Source: Kiloniellales bacterium (GTDB lineage Bacteria > Pseudomonadota > Alphaproteobacteria > Kiloniellales > JAKSBE01). From it: a DNA stretch of 64,000 nt. Where the stretch lies: the NCBI GenBank assembly GCA_030066685.1, contig JASJBF010000052.1:101425-165424 (forward strand). Direction: 5' to 3'. Each line of letters begins with the position of its first letter. Position 1 is the stretch's first letter. The translations under genes and the position numbers were made by a program. Below are positions 36,484-47,126 of this stretch, piece by piece. Under the pieces are notes generated by a model. That model ran no database searches. It was given only the letters and a program-made list of their open reading frames with translations, and was not told the origin of the DNA.

Positions 36484-36966
36484 CTATTGCGCGGCCGCCG
36501 CGCTGCGGAGCCTCGAGCGGCCGCCCATGAAGCGCCAAAGGAAGCCGCGCTCCTTGGCGAGGTCCCTGAAGACGGCGCGTTGCTCGGGGCTGAGGGTCTG
36601 GAGGAAGGCGTTCATCTCCTCGCCGACCTGGAGGAAGTACTCTTCGCGCACCTCGCGCCGCTTGGAGATGACCGTTCGGTAGGCCTCGCGCTCGAAGGCA
36701 TCGGCGACCAGTGCTTCGGTCATGGAGCGGCGCACCGGCGCCATGTACTCCCGGAACATCTGCCGACGCTCCTGCAGGCTGGTCTGAAGATCCTTGAAGC
36801 TCTCGAATTGCGCCGGGGTCAGGGACAGCGCCTCGCCGACCTCGGCCAGCCGCACCTCCGGATCCTCGAGGCGGCGTGCCTCGTAGTCCGTGTAGAGGAC
36901 GGCCGCGATCACCGAGATGTTGAGGGCAATCGAAACCGCCAGAAGCAGCCAGGGCAGCTTGCGCAT
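36484..36966 (-). CDS. Periplasmic Spy/CpxP-like heavy-metal resistance protein
   Basis: 160 residues. An N-terminal TM or uncleaved signal (LPWLLLAVSIALNISVIAAVLY) is followed by long helices with two LTxxQ-like motifs: LSLTPAQFESF near residue 47 and LSPEQRAVF near 129. This is the layout of the Spy/CpxP/CnrX-like metal-sensor family, which binds metals or unfolded protein in the periplasm. It is the last gene of an ECF sigma - anti-sigma - sensor run on the - strand (11 bp after the anti-sigma gene), which suggests it senses the signal or is a regulated effector. Confidence 0.72.
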   Translation of the reverse strand: MRKLPWLLLAVSIALNISVIAAVLYTDYEARRLEDPEVRLAEVGEALSLTPAQFESFKDLQTSLQERRQMFREYMAPVRRSMTEALVADAFEREAYRTVISKRREVREEYFLQVGEEMNAFLQTLSPEQRAVFRDLAKERGFLWRFMGGRSRLRSAAAAQ

Positions 36967-36977
36967 GATCTCGTTTC

Positions 36978-37511
36978 CTAAAGCAGCGGCCCGTTCAGCG
37001 GGTCAAGGCCGTGCCTGACCTCCTCGCCGAGGGCGGAGGTCACGATCGCGGCGTTGTCCAGGCCGATCTGCCCGAGTTCGAAGCCGGCCAGCGAGGCCAG
37101 CATGACCGCCGCGGCGAAGCCCGCCCAGGCGGCCTGGCCGGGCATCAAGAAGGCGGCCGCCAGGCCCGCGAGCCGGCCTTTGCGCGGCGCCGCCGGCGCC
37201 GGCCGCACCAAACCTTCCGCCCGCCGCAAAAGGGACTCGGGCACCGCCTCCGCCGGACCGGCCGCCAGGGCCCCCCGGGACGCTGCCATCAGGTCCAGGG
37301 CCACGGGATCGGCGGCAAGCCGGGCCTCCAAGGCCGCGGCCTCCTCGGCATCCAGCCGGCCATCCAGATAGGCGGCCAGAAGCAGCGGATCCACGTCGTC
37401 CGCCGCCTCGGACCCTCCGGCCCAGCCGTTGCGCGCCTTCTGCCAAAGCGCCCTGTCTTCGGCCGTCATGGCTGTCTCGCCTTCCTCGCTGTCAAATCGA
37501 TCGTTCGTCAT
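36978..37511 (-). CDS. Putative membrane anti-sigma factor
   Basis: 177 residues. The ATG at 37511 has a strong AGGGGGAG ribosome-binding site. The N-terminal cytoplasmic part has a zinc-finger-free anti-sigma-like helix pattern ([30 protein letters not shown]) that matches the YLDGxL-type motif of anti-sigma factors. A single TM helix follows at about residues 135-152 (AWAGFAAAVMLASLAGF). No HxxxCxxC zinc-binding motif is seen. It lies directly downstream of the sigma gene (41 bp gap), so it probably controls that sigma factor. Confidence 0.72.
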   Translation of the reverse strand: MTNDRFDSEEGETAMTAEDRALWQKARNGWAGGSEAADDVDPLLLAAYLDGRLDAEEAAALEARLAADPVALDLMAASRGALAAGPAEAVPESLLRRAEGLVRPAPAAPRKGRLAGLAAAFLMPGQAAWAGFAAAVMLASLAGFELGQIGLDNAAIVTSALGEEVRHGLDPLNGPLL

Positions 37512-37552
37512 CTCCCCCTCTTGTCTCCCATTATACGTCGGAAACCTGACGT

Positions 37553-38095
37553 TTATCCCTCTGTTTCCTCGGAAAAATGCGCCCGGAGCTTGGTCAGCGC
37601 CTTGTGGTGCATGGAGCGCACGGTCTGGGGGTCGACGCCCAGCACCTCGCTCGCCTCGGCCGGGGTCAGGTCCTTCTGGTAGAGCAGCTCCAGGACAAGG
37701 GTCTGGCGCGGCGACAGCAGGCCCGGCGGGATCTTCAGCCAGGCCGGCTCCTTGGCCTCGACCGAAAGCTCCGCCTCGGGCACGACATCGAGGGAATCCG
37801 CCGGTTTCTTGAGGCGCCGCAGGTGGTCGATCGCGGTGCTGGAGGCGATCACCGTGAGCCAGGTCGAGAAGCGCGCGCGGCTGGCATCGTAGGTCTTGAG
37901 GACCCGGTAGTCGGACTTGCAGAGCTTGATGAAGACGTCCTGGGCCACGTCCTCGGCATCGGCCAGGCGGCCGGCCGGCTCCAGCCGGCGGCGCACGGCG
38001 CCGAAGATGACCGGGGCGGCCCGGGCGACGAAACGGTCCCAGGCGGCCTTCTCGCCGGCGAGCAGCCGCTCGAGCTCATGATCTTCGAGAATCAA
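37553..38095 (-). CDS. ECF RNA polymerase sigma factor
   Basis: 180 residues if the TTG at 38095 is used; it has an AGGAG sequence about 12 bases upstream. ATG options farther up would overlap the divergent helicase start. Region 2 is seen in FVARAAPVIFGAVRR and DAEDVAQDVFIKLCKSDY, then STWLTVIASSTAIDHLRR; region 4 in LLSPRQTLVLELLYQKDLTPAEASEVLGVDPQTVRSMHHKALTKLR. It is followed by an anti-sigma and a Spy-like periplasmic protein, so it likely responds to an envelope or metal signal. The start codon is the uncertain part. Confidence 0.88.
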   Translation of the reverse strand: MILEDHELERLLAGEKAAWDRFVARAAPVIFGAVRRRLEPAGRLADAEDVAQDVFIKLCKSDYRVLKTYDASRARFSTWLTVIASSTAIDHLRRLKKPADSLDVVPEAELSVEAKEPAWLKIPPGLLSPRQTLVLELLYQKDLTPAEASEVLGVDPQTVRSMHHKALTKLRAHFSEETEG

Positions 38096-38225
38096 CCGAC
38101 TCAGGGCTCCTGATACTCCCTGTGGCCAAGTCCTTACACAAGCCGGGCCCCGGGCGCCAGTGTCAGAACGGGGGCCCCGCCCGGCGTGACGCCCCTCGGC
38201 GGCGGCCGCTATACTGCGAGTCGTC

Positions 38226-40991
38226 ATGACCGCAGACCCGGCACCGGCCGATTCCGGCGGAAGATCCGACCCCCGCACGCGGCCGGCCCTGATCGCCGGG
38301 CTGCGCGGCGCCTATTGGCTGGAGGCCGGCGGCCTGGCCGCGGGCGGCGGCGGCGAGCTGAGCCACGCCGAGGCCGCCGAACGGGCCCGGGAGGCGCGGC
38401 CCCTGGTCTGCCACCTGCCGGCGACGCTCCGGCGCCTGGGCTGCAACCCCTTCGCCGCCTTCGACCTGCTGGAGCTCTTCGCCTTCGTCCGCCCGGCCGC
38501 CTTCTGCACGCCGACGCCCGGCGGCCTAGCCGGCGCGCTCGGCCTGGAGCCGCCCGAGGGCCCGGCCCAGGCCGCCGCGTTCCTCCCGCGCGCGGCCGAG
38601 CGGCTGCTGGCCGAGCTGCGCGCCCGCGGCGAGGGCCGCGACGCCCTGGCGATCGCCTGGACCATGGCCAGCGGCGGCTGGACCTGGGGCCCGGCGGTGG
38701 TCGGCGCCCTGGGCTTCGGCGCCGGCGAGGGCGCCGCGCCGCGGACCGGTGCCGGCCTCAGGGTCTGGGAACGCCTGGGCGAATGGTCGGACCACGCGCC
38801 CGAGCCGCCGCCCGGCCACACGCCGGTCAGCGCCGCCGAGGCCCGGGCCCGCCTCGCCGAGCTGCTGGGCCGGAAAGCCGAGGCGCGGCCCGAGCAGGCC
38901 GACTACGCCTCGGCCGTGTCCCAGGCCTTCCAGCCGCGCCAAAAGGCCGGCGAGCCGATCGCGGTCCTGGCCGAGGCCGGCACCGGGGTCGGCAAGACCC
39001 TGGGCTACATCGCCCCCGCCAGCCTCTGGGCCGAGAGCAACGGCGGCACGGTCTGGCTTTCCACCTTTACCCGCAACCTGCAGCACCAGATCGACGGCGA
39101 GCTCGACCGGCTCTATCCCGAGCCGGCGACCAAGGCGCGCCGGGTCGTGGTCCGCAAGGGCCGGGAGAACTACCTCTGCCTGCTGAACCTGGAGGAGGCC
39201 CTGGGCGGCCTGCCGGCGCGGCCGCGCGACGCGGTCGCCCTCGGCCTGATGGCGCGCTGGGCCCTCAGGAGCCGCGACGGCGACATGGTCGGCGGCGACT
39301 TCCCGGGCTGGCTGCCCGAGCTGCTGGGCCGCGGCCGGACCCTCGGGCTGACCGACCGCCGGGGCGAATGCGTCTACTCCGCCTGCGCCCACTACGGCAA
39401 GTGCTACATCGAGAAGAGCGTGCGCCGAGCCCGCCGCGCCCGCCTGGTGATCGCCAACCACGCCCTGGTCATGATCCAGGCGGTGCTCGGCAGCGAGGAG
39501 GGCAGCCTGCCGGCGCGCTACGTCTTCGACGAGGGGCATCACCTCTTCGGCGCCGCCGACGCCGCCTTCGCCGCCCACCTCTCCGGCCAGGACGGCCACG
39601 AGCTGCGCCGCTGGCTGCGCGGGGTCGAGACCAGCCGCCAGCCGAGCCGCCTGCGCGGCCTGCGGCGGCGCATCGAGGACCTCGCCGCCGGCGACGCGAC
39701 GACCACGGAGCTGCTGGAGCAGGTGCTGCGCGCCGCCCGCTGCCTGCCGGCCGAGGGCTGGGGCCAGCGGGTTGCCGGCGCGGCGCCCCAGGGCCCGGCC
39801 GAGGCCTTTCTTGCAAGGGTCCGCCAGCAGGTCTACGCCCGGGTCCAGCGGCCGCAGGATCCCTACAGCCTGGAGGCCGAGGTCCGGCCCCTGGGCGAGG
39901 GAGTCCTGGACGCCGGCCACCGCCTGGACGCCGCCCTGGCCGAGCTGGAGCGGCCCCTGACCCAGCTCGAGGCGGAGCTGGCCGCGCGGCTGGACGACGA
40001 CTCGGCCGAGCTGGACAGCGAGACCCGGCGGCGCATCGACGGCGTCTGCCGCGGCCTGGCCCGGCGCCGAGGCACGCTCGCGGCCTGGCGCGGCATGCTG
40101 CACAGCCTGGGCGCCGAGACGCCCGAGGACTTCGTCGACTGGTTCGGGGTCGAGCGGCGCGAGGGCCGCGACCTCGACGTCGGCATGCACCGCCACTGGA
40201 TCGACCCGACCCGGCCCCTGGCCGAGATCCTGATGCGCCACGCCCAGGGCCTGGTCGTGACCTCGGCGACCCTGACCGACGGCAGCGGCGACGGCGAGGC
40301 CGACTGGGCCGCCGCCGAGGCGCGCAGCGGGGCGGCGCACCTGCCGACGCCGGCGATTCGGGCCCAGGTCGCCTCGCCTTTCGACTACGGCGCGACGACC
40401 CGGGTCCTGGTGGTCGGCGACGTCCGCAAGGACGACCGGGCCCAGGTCGCCGCCGCCTACCGGGAGCTTTTTCTTGCCGCCCGCGGCGGCGCGCTCGGCC
40501 TCTTCACCGCCATCGCCCGCCTGCGCGCAGTCCACCAGCTCGTCGGGCCGGCCATCGACGCCGCCGGCCTGCCGCTCTACGCCCAGCACATCGAGGGCAT
40601 GGACACCGCCACCCTGATCGACATCTTCCGCAGCGAGGAGGACGCCTGCCTGCTGGGCACCGACGCCGTGCGCGACGGCATCGACGTGCCCGGGCGCTCG
40701 CTGCGCCTGATCGTCTTCGACCGGGTGCCCTGGCCGCGCCCGGACATCCGCCACAAGGCCCGGCGCCGGGTCTTCGGCGGTCGCGCCTACGACGACAGCT
40801 TGGCCCGGCTGCGCCTCAAGCAGGCCTTCGGCCGCCTGATCCGGCGCGCCGACGACCGGGGCGTCTTCGTCCTGCTCGACCCGGCCCTGCCTTCGCGCCT
40901 GCTGGGCGCCTTCCCCGAGGCGGTCGAGGTCCAGCGCCTGGGCCTGGCCGAGGCGGTGGCCACGACCCGGGACTTTCTTGAGGGCTATTGA
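38226..40991 (+). CDS. DinG-like XPD-family ATP-dependent DNA helicase
   Basis: 921 residues. Walker A AGTGVGKTLGY lies near residue 253; motif II is a DEGHH box (about residue 437). The Fe-S cluster region between motifs Ia and II has cysteines in YLCLLN, GECVYSACAHYGKC (about 320-400). Helicase motif VI is GRLIRRADDRG near residue 868. The N-terminal ~200 residues are a conserved but uncharacterised extension typical of alphaproteobacterial DinG-like proteins. It would unwind 5'-tailed DNA or R-loops in repair. The start overlaps no gene; its promoter must lie in the short gap shared with the divergent sigma gene. Confidence 0.92.
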   Translation: MTADPAPADSGGRSDPRTRPALIAGLRGAYWLEAGGLAAGGGGELSHAEAAERAREARPLVCHLPATLRRLGCNPFAAFDLLELFAFVRPAAFCTPTPGGLAGALGLEPPEGPAQAAAFLPRAAERLLAELRARGEGRDALAIAWTMASGGWTWGPAVVGALGFGAGEGAAPRTGAGLRVWERLGEWSDHAPEPPPGHTPVSAAEARARLAELLGRKAEARPEQADYASAVSQAFQPRQKAGEPIAVLAEAGTGVGKTLGYIAPASLWAESNGGTVWLSTFTRNLQHQIDGELDRLYPEPATKARRVVVRKGRENYLCLLNLEEALGGLPARPRDAVALGLMARWALRSRDGDMVGGDFPGWLPELLGRGRTLGLTDRRGECVYSACAHYGKCYIEKSVRRARRARLVIANHALVMIQAVLGSEEGSLPARYVFDEGHHLFGAADAAFAAHLSGQDGHELRRWLRGVETSRQPSRLRGLRRRIEDLAAGDATTTELLEQVLRAARCLPAEGWGQRVAGAAPQGPAEAFLARVRQQVYARVQRPQDPYSLEAEVRPLGEGVLDAGHRLDAALAELERPLTQLEAELAARLDDDSAELDSETRRRIDGVCRGLARRRGTLAAWRGMLHSLGAETPEDFVDWFGVERREGRDLDVGMHRHWIDPTRPLAEILMRHAQGLVVTSATLTDGSGDGEADWAAAEARSGAAHLPTPAIRAQVASPFDYGATTRVLVVGDVRKDDRAQVAAAYRELFLAARGGALGLFTAIARLRAVHQLVGPAIDAAGLPLYAQHIEGMDTATLIDIFRSEEDACLLGTDAVRDGIDVPGRSLRLIVFDRVPWPRPDIRHKARRRVFGGRAYDDSLARLRLKQAFGRLIRRADDRGVFVLLDPALPSRLLGAFPEAVEVQRLGLAEAVATTRDFLEGY

Positions 40992-41088
40992 GGCGCCGCA
41001 CCAGACGGTTGACGCGGCCGGTCAGCGGCGCTTAGGTTCCGCCGCCAGCCGCGACCGCGGCACTGTTCCAGGGAACGAGTGAGCACCC

Positions 41089-41493
41089 ATGGCCGACACC
41101 CATTCCGCCCTGATCTACACCATGGTCCTGGTCTCCGCCGCGGACCGCAACATGACCGACTCCGAGCTCAAGTCGATGGGCGAGATCGTCAGCTACCTGC
41201 CGGTGTTCCGCGGCTACGATCCGGACAGCCTGCCCAAGACCGCAAAGGCCTGCGCCGAGCTCCTGGGCGACGACAAGGGCCTGGACAAGGCCCTCGATAT
41301 CATCGTCGACAGCGTGCCGGAGCGGCTGCGCGAGACCGCCTATGCGATCGCCTGCGACGTCGCCGCCGCCGACGGCAAGGCGACCCAGGAGGAGCTGCGC
41401 CTGCTCGAGATGCTGCGCCACCGCCTGCAGGTCGGCCGCCTGGCCGCCGCCGCCATTGAGCGCGGTTCGCGGGCCCGGCACCAGACCCTCTGA
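41089..41493 (+). CDS. TerB family tellurite-resistance-like protein
   Basis: 134 residues, entirely helical. The D-rich metal-binding pattern of the TerB fold is present in two parts: VLVSAADRNMTDSELKSMGEIV near the start and IACDVAAADGKATQEELRLLEMLRHRL near the end. TerB-like proteins bind Ca or other ions in stress-resistance complexes, but isolated members are common and of unknown role. A good GGGAACGAGTGAGCACCC region precedes the ATG. It lies about 100 bp after the helicase gene. Confidence 0.82.
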   Translation: MADTHSALIYTMVLVSAADRNMTDSELKSMGEIVSYLPVFRGYDPDSLPKTAKACAELLGDDKGLDKALDIIVDSVPERLRETAYAIACDVAAADGKATQEELRLLEMLRHRLQVGRLAAAAIERGSRARHQTL

Positions 41494-41622
41494 TCTTCGC
41501 CTAGCCGCAAAAGGTCGCCGCGCGTTCAAAGCGTTTGTCCGGCGGACGTTTTCAGCGGGACGCTGTATCGTCCCTCCTGGGCTGCCGGTTACGGCAGCAC
41601 GCCTGAGGAGGGGAGCGAGGCC

Positions 41623-42144
41623 ATGGGCAAACCCGCAGACGTCGAAGCGGCTCGAGCCGTCATCCGGCGAGACTGGCGCTACTACACCGGCCTGACTTTC
41701 CTCGGCCTTGCGATGGTCATGCCGCTCTTCGGGATCCTGGTCCTTCCGCTCGACCTGTCGATCGAGCTCAAGGCCTTCATCCTGGGCGCCCTGTCCATTG
41801 GCGGCCCGGAGGTGGCCCTGGTGATCGCCGCCGCCTTTCTCGGCAAGGACACGCTCGCGGTCTTCACGAGCAGGTTTTTTGCCTTCCTTCGGAAGCTCTT
41901 GCCGACCAAGCCGACCTCACAGCTCCGCTACTACACCTGCATCACGGTGATGATGGCGGTCTACCTGGGCTGGTACGTCTACGGCTACTTCGGGGACTTC
42001 CTTCCCCAAGAGCTCACCGGCCAGTCCGCCCTGGTCGTCGGCGACCTGGCCTTCGTCACCGCCTTCCTGGCCGCCGGCCCCGAGTTCTGGGAGAAGATCG
42101 GCCGGATCTTCCGCTGGGAAGGGCGCCTTCAACAGGAGGGCTGA
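41623..42144 (+). CDS. Four-TM membrane protein of unknown function
   Basis: 173 residues. Hydrophobic segments at about 21-42, 50-72, 105-127 and 135-155; a polar cytoplasmic N-terminus (VEAARAVIRRDWRYYTG). A GAGGGGAGCGAGG site precedes the ATG. The pattern LAMVMPLFGILVLPLDLS resembles proteins annotated with a transporter-suffix domain, a loose similarity only. No catalytic or transport motif is seen. It converges with the LysR gene at 42187. Confidence 0.7.
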   Translation: MGKPADVEAARAVIRRDWRYYTGLTFLGLAMVMPLFGILVLPLDLSIELKAFILGALSIGGPEVALVIAAAFLGKDTLAVFTSRFFAFLRKLLPTKPTSQLRYYTCITVMMAVYLGWYVYGYFGDFLPQELTGQSALVVGDLAFVTAFLAAGPEFWEKIGRIFRWEGRLQQEG

Positions 42145-42186
42145 GCGCAGGCCTGGCGGACTAGGCCCGTCCGGCCAGCCCCCGCG

Positions 42187-43083
42187 TCACCGCGCCGCCG
42201 CCGCGAGACCCCGGACGGCCTCCAGGAAGGGCGCCAGGGCGGGTGCTTCGTTGTCGTTGCGCCAGACGCAGTCCAGCACCAGCTTCAGCTCCAGGTCTTC
42301 GATCTCCAGCAGGTCGATGTTGTGCGGCCGCCGCCAGCGCACTGCCGAGTTGACGAAGGCGATGCCCAGGCCGCTGGCGACGATGGCGAGGATCCCGGCC
42401 CCCGTCGCCGCCTCCTGGACCACCCTCGGCTGGAAGCCGCGCCGGGCGCAGGCCCGGGCCAGCCGGTCGTGATAGACCGGGCTGGCCGCGCGCGGGAAGG
42501 ACACGAAGGCCTCGCCCGCCAGGTCCCGCAAGGCCACCTTGCCGGCCCCCGCGAGGCCGTGGTCGGCCGGCACGGCCAGGACGACCTCATCCTCGGCCAC
42601 GGCGAGGGCCCGGGTCGCCGGGTCGTCCTGCGGCCGGTTATAGAGGAAGCCGACGTCCAGCCGGCCGCCTTGGATCGCCGCCAGCTGGTCCAGCGAGCTC
42701 AAGGGAAAGAGCCGCAGCAGGACACCCGGCCGGGTGCCGCGCAGCGCCCGCAGCGCCTCCGGCACCACACCGGCCCAGGAGACCGTGTCCACCGCGCCGA
42801 TGTCCAGCTGGCCGACCTCGCCGGCACCGACCCGCCGCGCCGAGGTACTGGCGCGCTCGACCTCGGCGAGCACCTGCCGCGTGCCCTCCAGGAACCGCCG
42901 GCCGGCCGGGTTCAGGCGGATGCCGCGGCCGGCGCGCTCGAAAAGCCGGACCCCGAGCTCACGCTCCAGGTCGGCGACCGCCCGGGACAGCGAGGGCTGC
43001 GAGACGTTGAGCCGCCGCGCGGCGAGGCCGACGTGCTCCTCCTCGGCCGCGGCGAGGAAGTAGCGAAAATGCCTGAGCTCCAT
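42187..43083 (-). CDS. LysR family regulator divergent from iorAB-like genes
   Basis: 298 residues. Helix-turn-helix at residues 1-60 (MELRHFRYFLAAAEEEHVGLAARRLNVSQPSLSRAVADLERELGVRLF), then a full effector-binding domain (GAVDTVSWAGVVPEALRALRG; LAVPADHGLAGAGKV; ASGLGIAFVNSAV). It is transcribed away from the molybdenum hydroxylase genes across 317 bp that holds an inverted repeat (43089-43133), so control of iorAB-like expression is likely. The effector is unknown, possibly an aromatic aldehyde or N-heterocycle. Confidence 0.92.
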   Translation of the reverse strand: MELRHFRYFLAAAEEEHVGLAARRLNVSQPSLSRAVADLERELGVRLFERAGRGIRLNPAGRRFLEGTRQVLAEVERASTSARRVGAGEVGQLDIGAVDTVSWAGVVPEALRALRGTRPGVLLRLFPLSSLDQLAAIQGGRLDVGFLYNRPQDDPATRALAVAEDEVVLAVPADHGLAGAGKVALRDLAGEAFVSFPRAASPVYHDRLARACARRGFQPRVVQEAATGAGILAIVASGLGIAFVNSAVRWRRPHNIDLLEIEDLELKLVLDCVWRNDNEAPALAPFLEAVRGLAAAAR

Positions 43084-43400
43084 GATCCATACATTCTATC
43101 TATTGATTTATTCGAAAGATATACTGGATGTATTGATTGGCCGCGCCAAGATGATGGTCGGGAGACGATCCCGCCCTTTCGAGGGGCGCAGCCCGCGACC
43201 CCGGCTCGACGGGCACAGCCCGCAGCCCCGGCGTGTGACTCGTCAACGACACGCGACGCTTCGCCTTGTATCCGGTGCGTCCGGGCTTACTTCTTAAGGT
43301 CAGGGAGCCTGCGGATCGCCGGGTGCGGTCGAAAGGATCGGGAAACGTACTGAAATTTCAACGCGACTGCTAGCCAGCAGGACATGCTGAGGAGAGGTCT
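43084..43400. promoter_or_regulatory. Divergent LysR / molybdenum hydroxylase control region
   Basis: Starts in a strikingly A/T-rich block (43085-43137). The pair ATACATTC (43089-43096) and GGATGTAT (43126-43133) forms an inverted repeat with one mismatch, and TATTGATT is repeated directly at 43101 and 43131. These are plausible LysR operator features, located right at the LysR start. The remainder, 43150-43400, is G/C-rich and no gene is seen in it. Confidence 0.45.
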
Positions 43401-43859
43401 ATGGTTCGATTCGTCCTCAACGGGGAAACCCGGGAGGTCCAGGCCGAGCCGGATACGCCCTTGCTGTGGGTGATCCGCGAGGAGCTGGGGCTGACCGGCA
43501 CGAAGTTCGGTTGCGGCATGGCGCTCTGCGGCGCCTGCACGGTGCATCTCGACGGCAGTCCGATCCGGTCCTGCTCGACCGCGGTCGGTGACGTCGAAGG
43601 CAGCGAAATCACGACCATCGAAGGCGTCGGGAGCAAGGCGGCGCAAGCGGTCCAGGCCGCCTGGGAGGCCCTGGACGTGGTCCAGTGCGGCTACTGCCAG
43701 TCCGGCCAGATCATGTCGGCCGTCGCCCTGCTCGAGGAGAACCCCAAGCCCAGCGACGAGGACATCGACGCGGCGATGAGCGGCAATGTCTGCCGCTGCG
43801 CCACCTATGTCCGGATCCGCGCCGCCATCCACCGGGCGGCCGAGACGATGGAGGGCTGA
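43401..43859 (+). CDS. iorA: (2Fe-2S) subunit of IorAB-type molybdenum hydroxylase
   Basis: 152 residues. Plant-type ferredoxin cluster: [21 protein letters not shown] (about residues 38-58). The C-terminal four-helix 2Fe-2S domain has [17 protein letters not shown] and [16 protein letters not shown]. This is the small subunit of two-subunit xanthine-oxidase-family enzymes, exemplified by isoquinoline 1-oxidoreductase. It passes electrons from the molybdenum centre of the large subunit encoded four bases downstream. The actual substrate may be an aldehyde or an N-heterocycle. Confidence 0.9.
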   Translation: MVRFVLNGETREVQAEPDTPLLWVIREELGLTGTKFGCGMALCGACTVHLDGSPIRSCSTAVGDVEGSEITTIEGVGSKAAQAVQAAWEALDVVQCGYCQSGQIMSAVALLEENPKPSDEDIDAAMSGNVCRCATYVRIRAAIHRAAETMEG

Positions 43860-43863
43860 GACC

Positions 43864-46047
<2,184 letters not shown>

Positions 46048-46071
46048 GGCCGGTCGGGGGCTCAAAATCCA

Positions 46072-46113
46072 GGGGGCGCGGCCCGCGGCGGCCGCGCCCC
46101 CTTTTCCTTTTCC
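46072..46113 (+). terminator. Rho-independent terminator after iorAB
   Basis: An 11-bp perfect stem, GGGGGCGCGGC (46072-46082) with GCCGCGCCCCC (46091-46101), an 8-nt loop, then TTTTCCTTTTCC. It lies 25 bp after the iorB stop. On the other strand it follows the halD-like gene, which ends at 46134, but there the tract is A-rich, so it terminates mainly the + strand. Confidence 0.87.
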
Positions 46114-46133
46114 ACACGGCAGATCGCGCTGCC

Positions 46134-46985
46134 TCAGTCGGTCAGCCGGTCGACGCGCCGTCCCGCGCGCGCTTTGTGAATCGGCAGGACCCGTCCGTAG
46201 AGCTGGCGGGTCCGCTCCGGGCTGCCGACCATCCCCGGCTCCTCCACGAAGGAGAAGATCGCGACGAAGCGCTTGCGCGGTCCCACGACCGCCTTGACCC
46301 GGTGCAGGGAATAGCGGCCCTTGAAAATCTGCAGGTCGCCCGCGCCGAGGCGCAGGGTCTTCGGGCGCCGGCTCACGCCGTCCAGGACTTCCCGGACGCC
46401 GGGGTAGTTCTCGTCGCTCGGCGTGCGCAGGTTCGCGCAGTACTCGAACTCGCCGCCCTCGACGCCGTTCTGGATCGCCAGGGTCACGGTGTAGTTGTTG
46501 GTGTCGAAGTGCCAGGGGAAACCCTCGCCCGCCTCGACCACGTTGATGATCACGTCCGCCAGCGGGTCGGCATAGCGGTGGAACCGGGTCTCGCCGAGCG
46601 CTGCCTGAACAAAGGCCGGAAAGGGCGGCCACTCGTAGATGGCGCGCAGGATGCTGTCGGCGCCGAAGTTGTCGGCCGGGACGAAGGCGTTGGAGCGGTC
46701 GTAGAAGCGGCGCAGGGGATGGCTCTCGGGAAGGTCGGGCCGGTCTTTCGTGAAATAGGCATTGGTGCGGCAGAAGGACCGGTGGCCCTTGCAGGCGACG
46801 GCTTCGGCCTCACGCGCGAGATCCCCGACCCGATCCCCGGGTATGAAGCCGCGCAGGACCGCGCAGCCGTCCTCCGCCAGCTCCGCACGAACCCCGGAGA
46901 CCAGGCGGCGATATCCGCCCGTGTCAGGGTCGCCGATCGGATAGCGGTCGAGATCGATGTAGCTCGCAGCGTCCACGGGAGCCAT
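46134..46985 (-). CDS. HalD/BesD-family Fe(II)/2-oxoglutarate oxygenase with HxD triad
   Basis: 283 residues from the ATG at 46985 with a GGGAGG site; a longer start is less likely. The double-stranded beta-helix fold is seen in FPWHFDTNNYTVTLAIQNGVEGGEFEY and ends with LHRVKAVVGPRKRFVAIFSF. Iron ligands would be H159, D161 and H228, and the 2-oxoglutarate-binding Arg R237 or R239. The family is known for lysine halogenases such as BesD, in which the carboxylate is Gly, leaving room for chloride. Here Asp is retained, so hydroxylation rather than halogenation is predicted. The substrate, perhaps an amino acid, is unknown. Confidence 0.83.
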   Translation of the reverse strand: MAPVDAASYIDLDRYPIGDPDTGGYRRLVSGVRAELAEDGCAVLRGFIPGDRVGDLAREAEAVACKGHRSFCRTNAYFTKDRPDLPESHPLRRFYDRSNAFVPADNFGADSILRAIYEWPPFPAFVQAALGETRFHRYADPLADVIINVVEAGEGFPWHFDTNNYTVTLAIQNGVEGGEFEYCANLRTPSDENYPGVREVLDGVSRRPKTLRLGAGDLQIFKGRYSLHRVKAVVGPRKRFVAIFSFVEEPGMVGSPERTRQLYGRVLPIHKARAGRRVDRLTD

Positions 46986-47126
46986 GCGCCCCCTCCCGCC
47001 GTGGTTTCGAACCTGCACCCTGGCCCCGCAGCCCGACCGCGTCTATCCAATCACCGACGCCGCCGACGCCCCAAGGCTCGGCAGCCGGCGAGAAGCAAGG
47101 CTGCCCGTCCGGCGGGTTTCGGGCCT

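Noticed and set aside
38186..40981. 931-codon + strand frame overlapping the DinG-like gene in another frame
   Set aside because: Mostly R/P/G/A, no domain; the helicase frame (38226-40991) holds Walker, DEGHH and Fe-S motifs.
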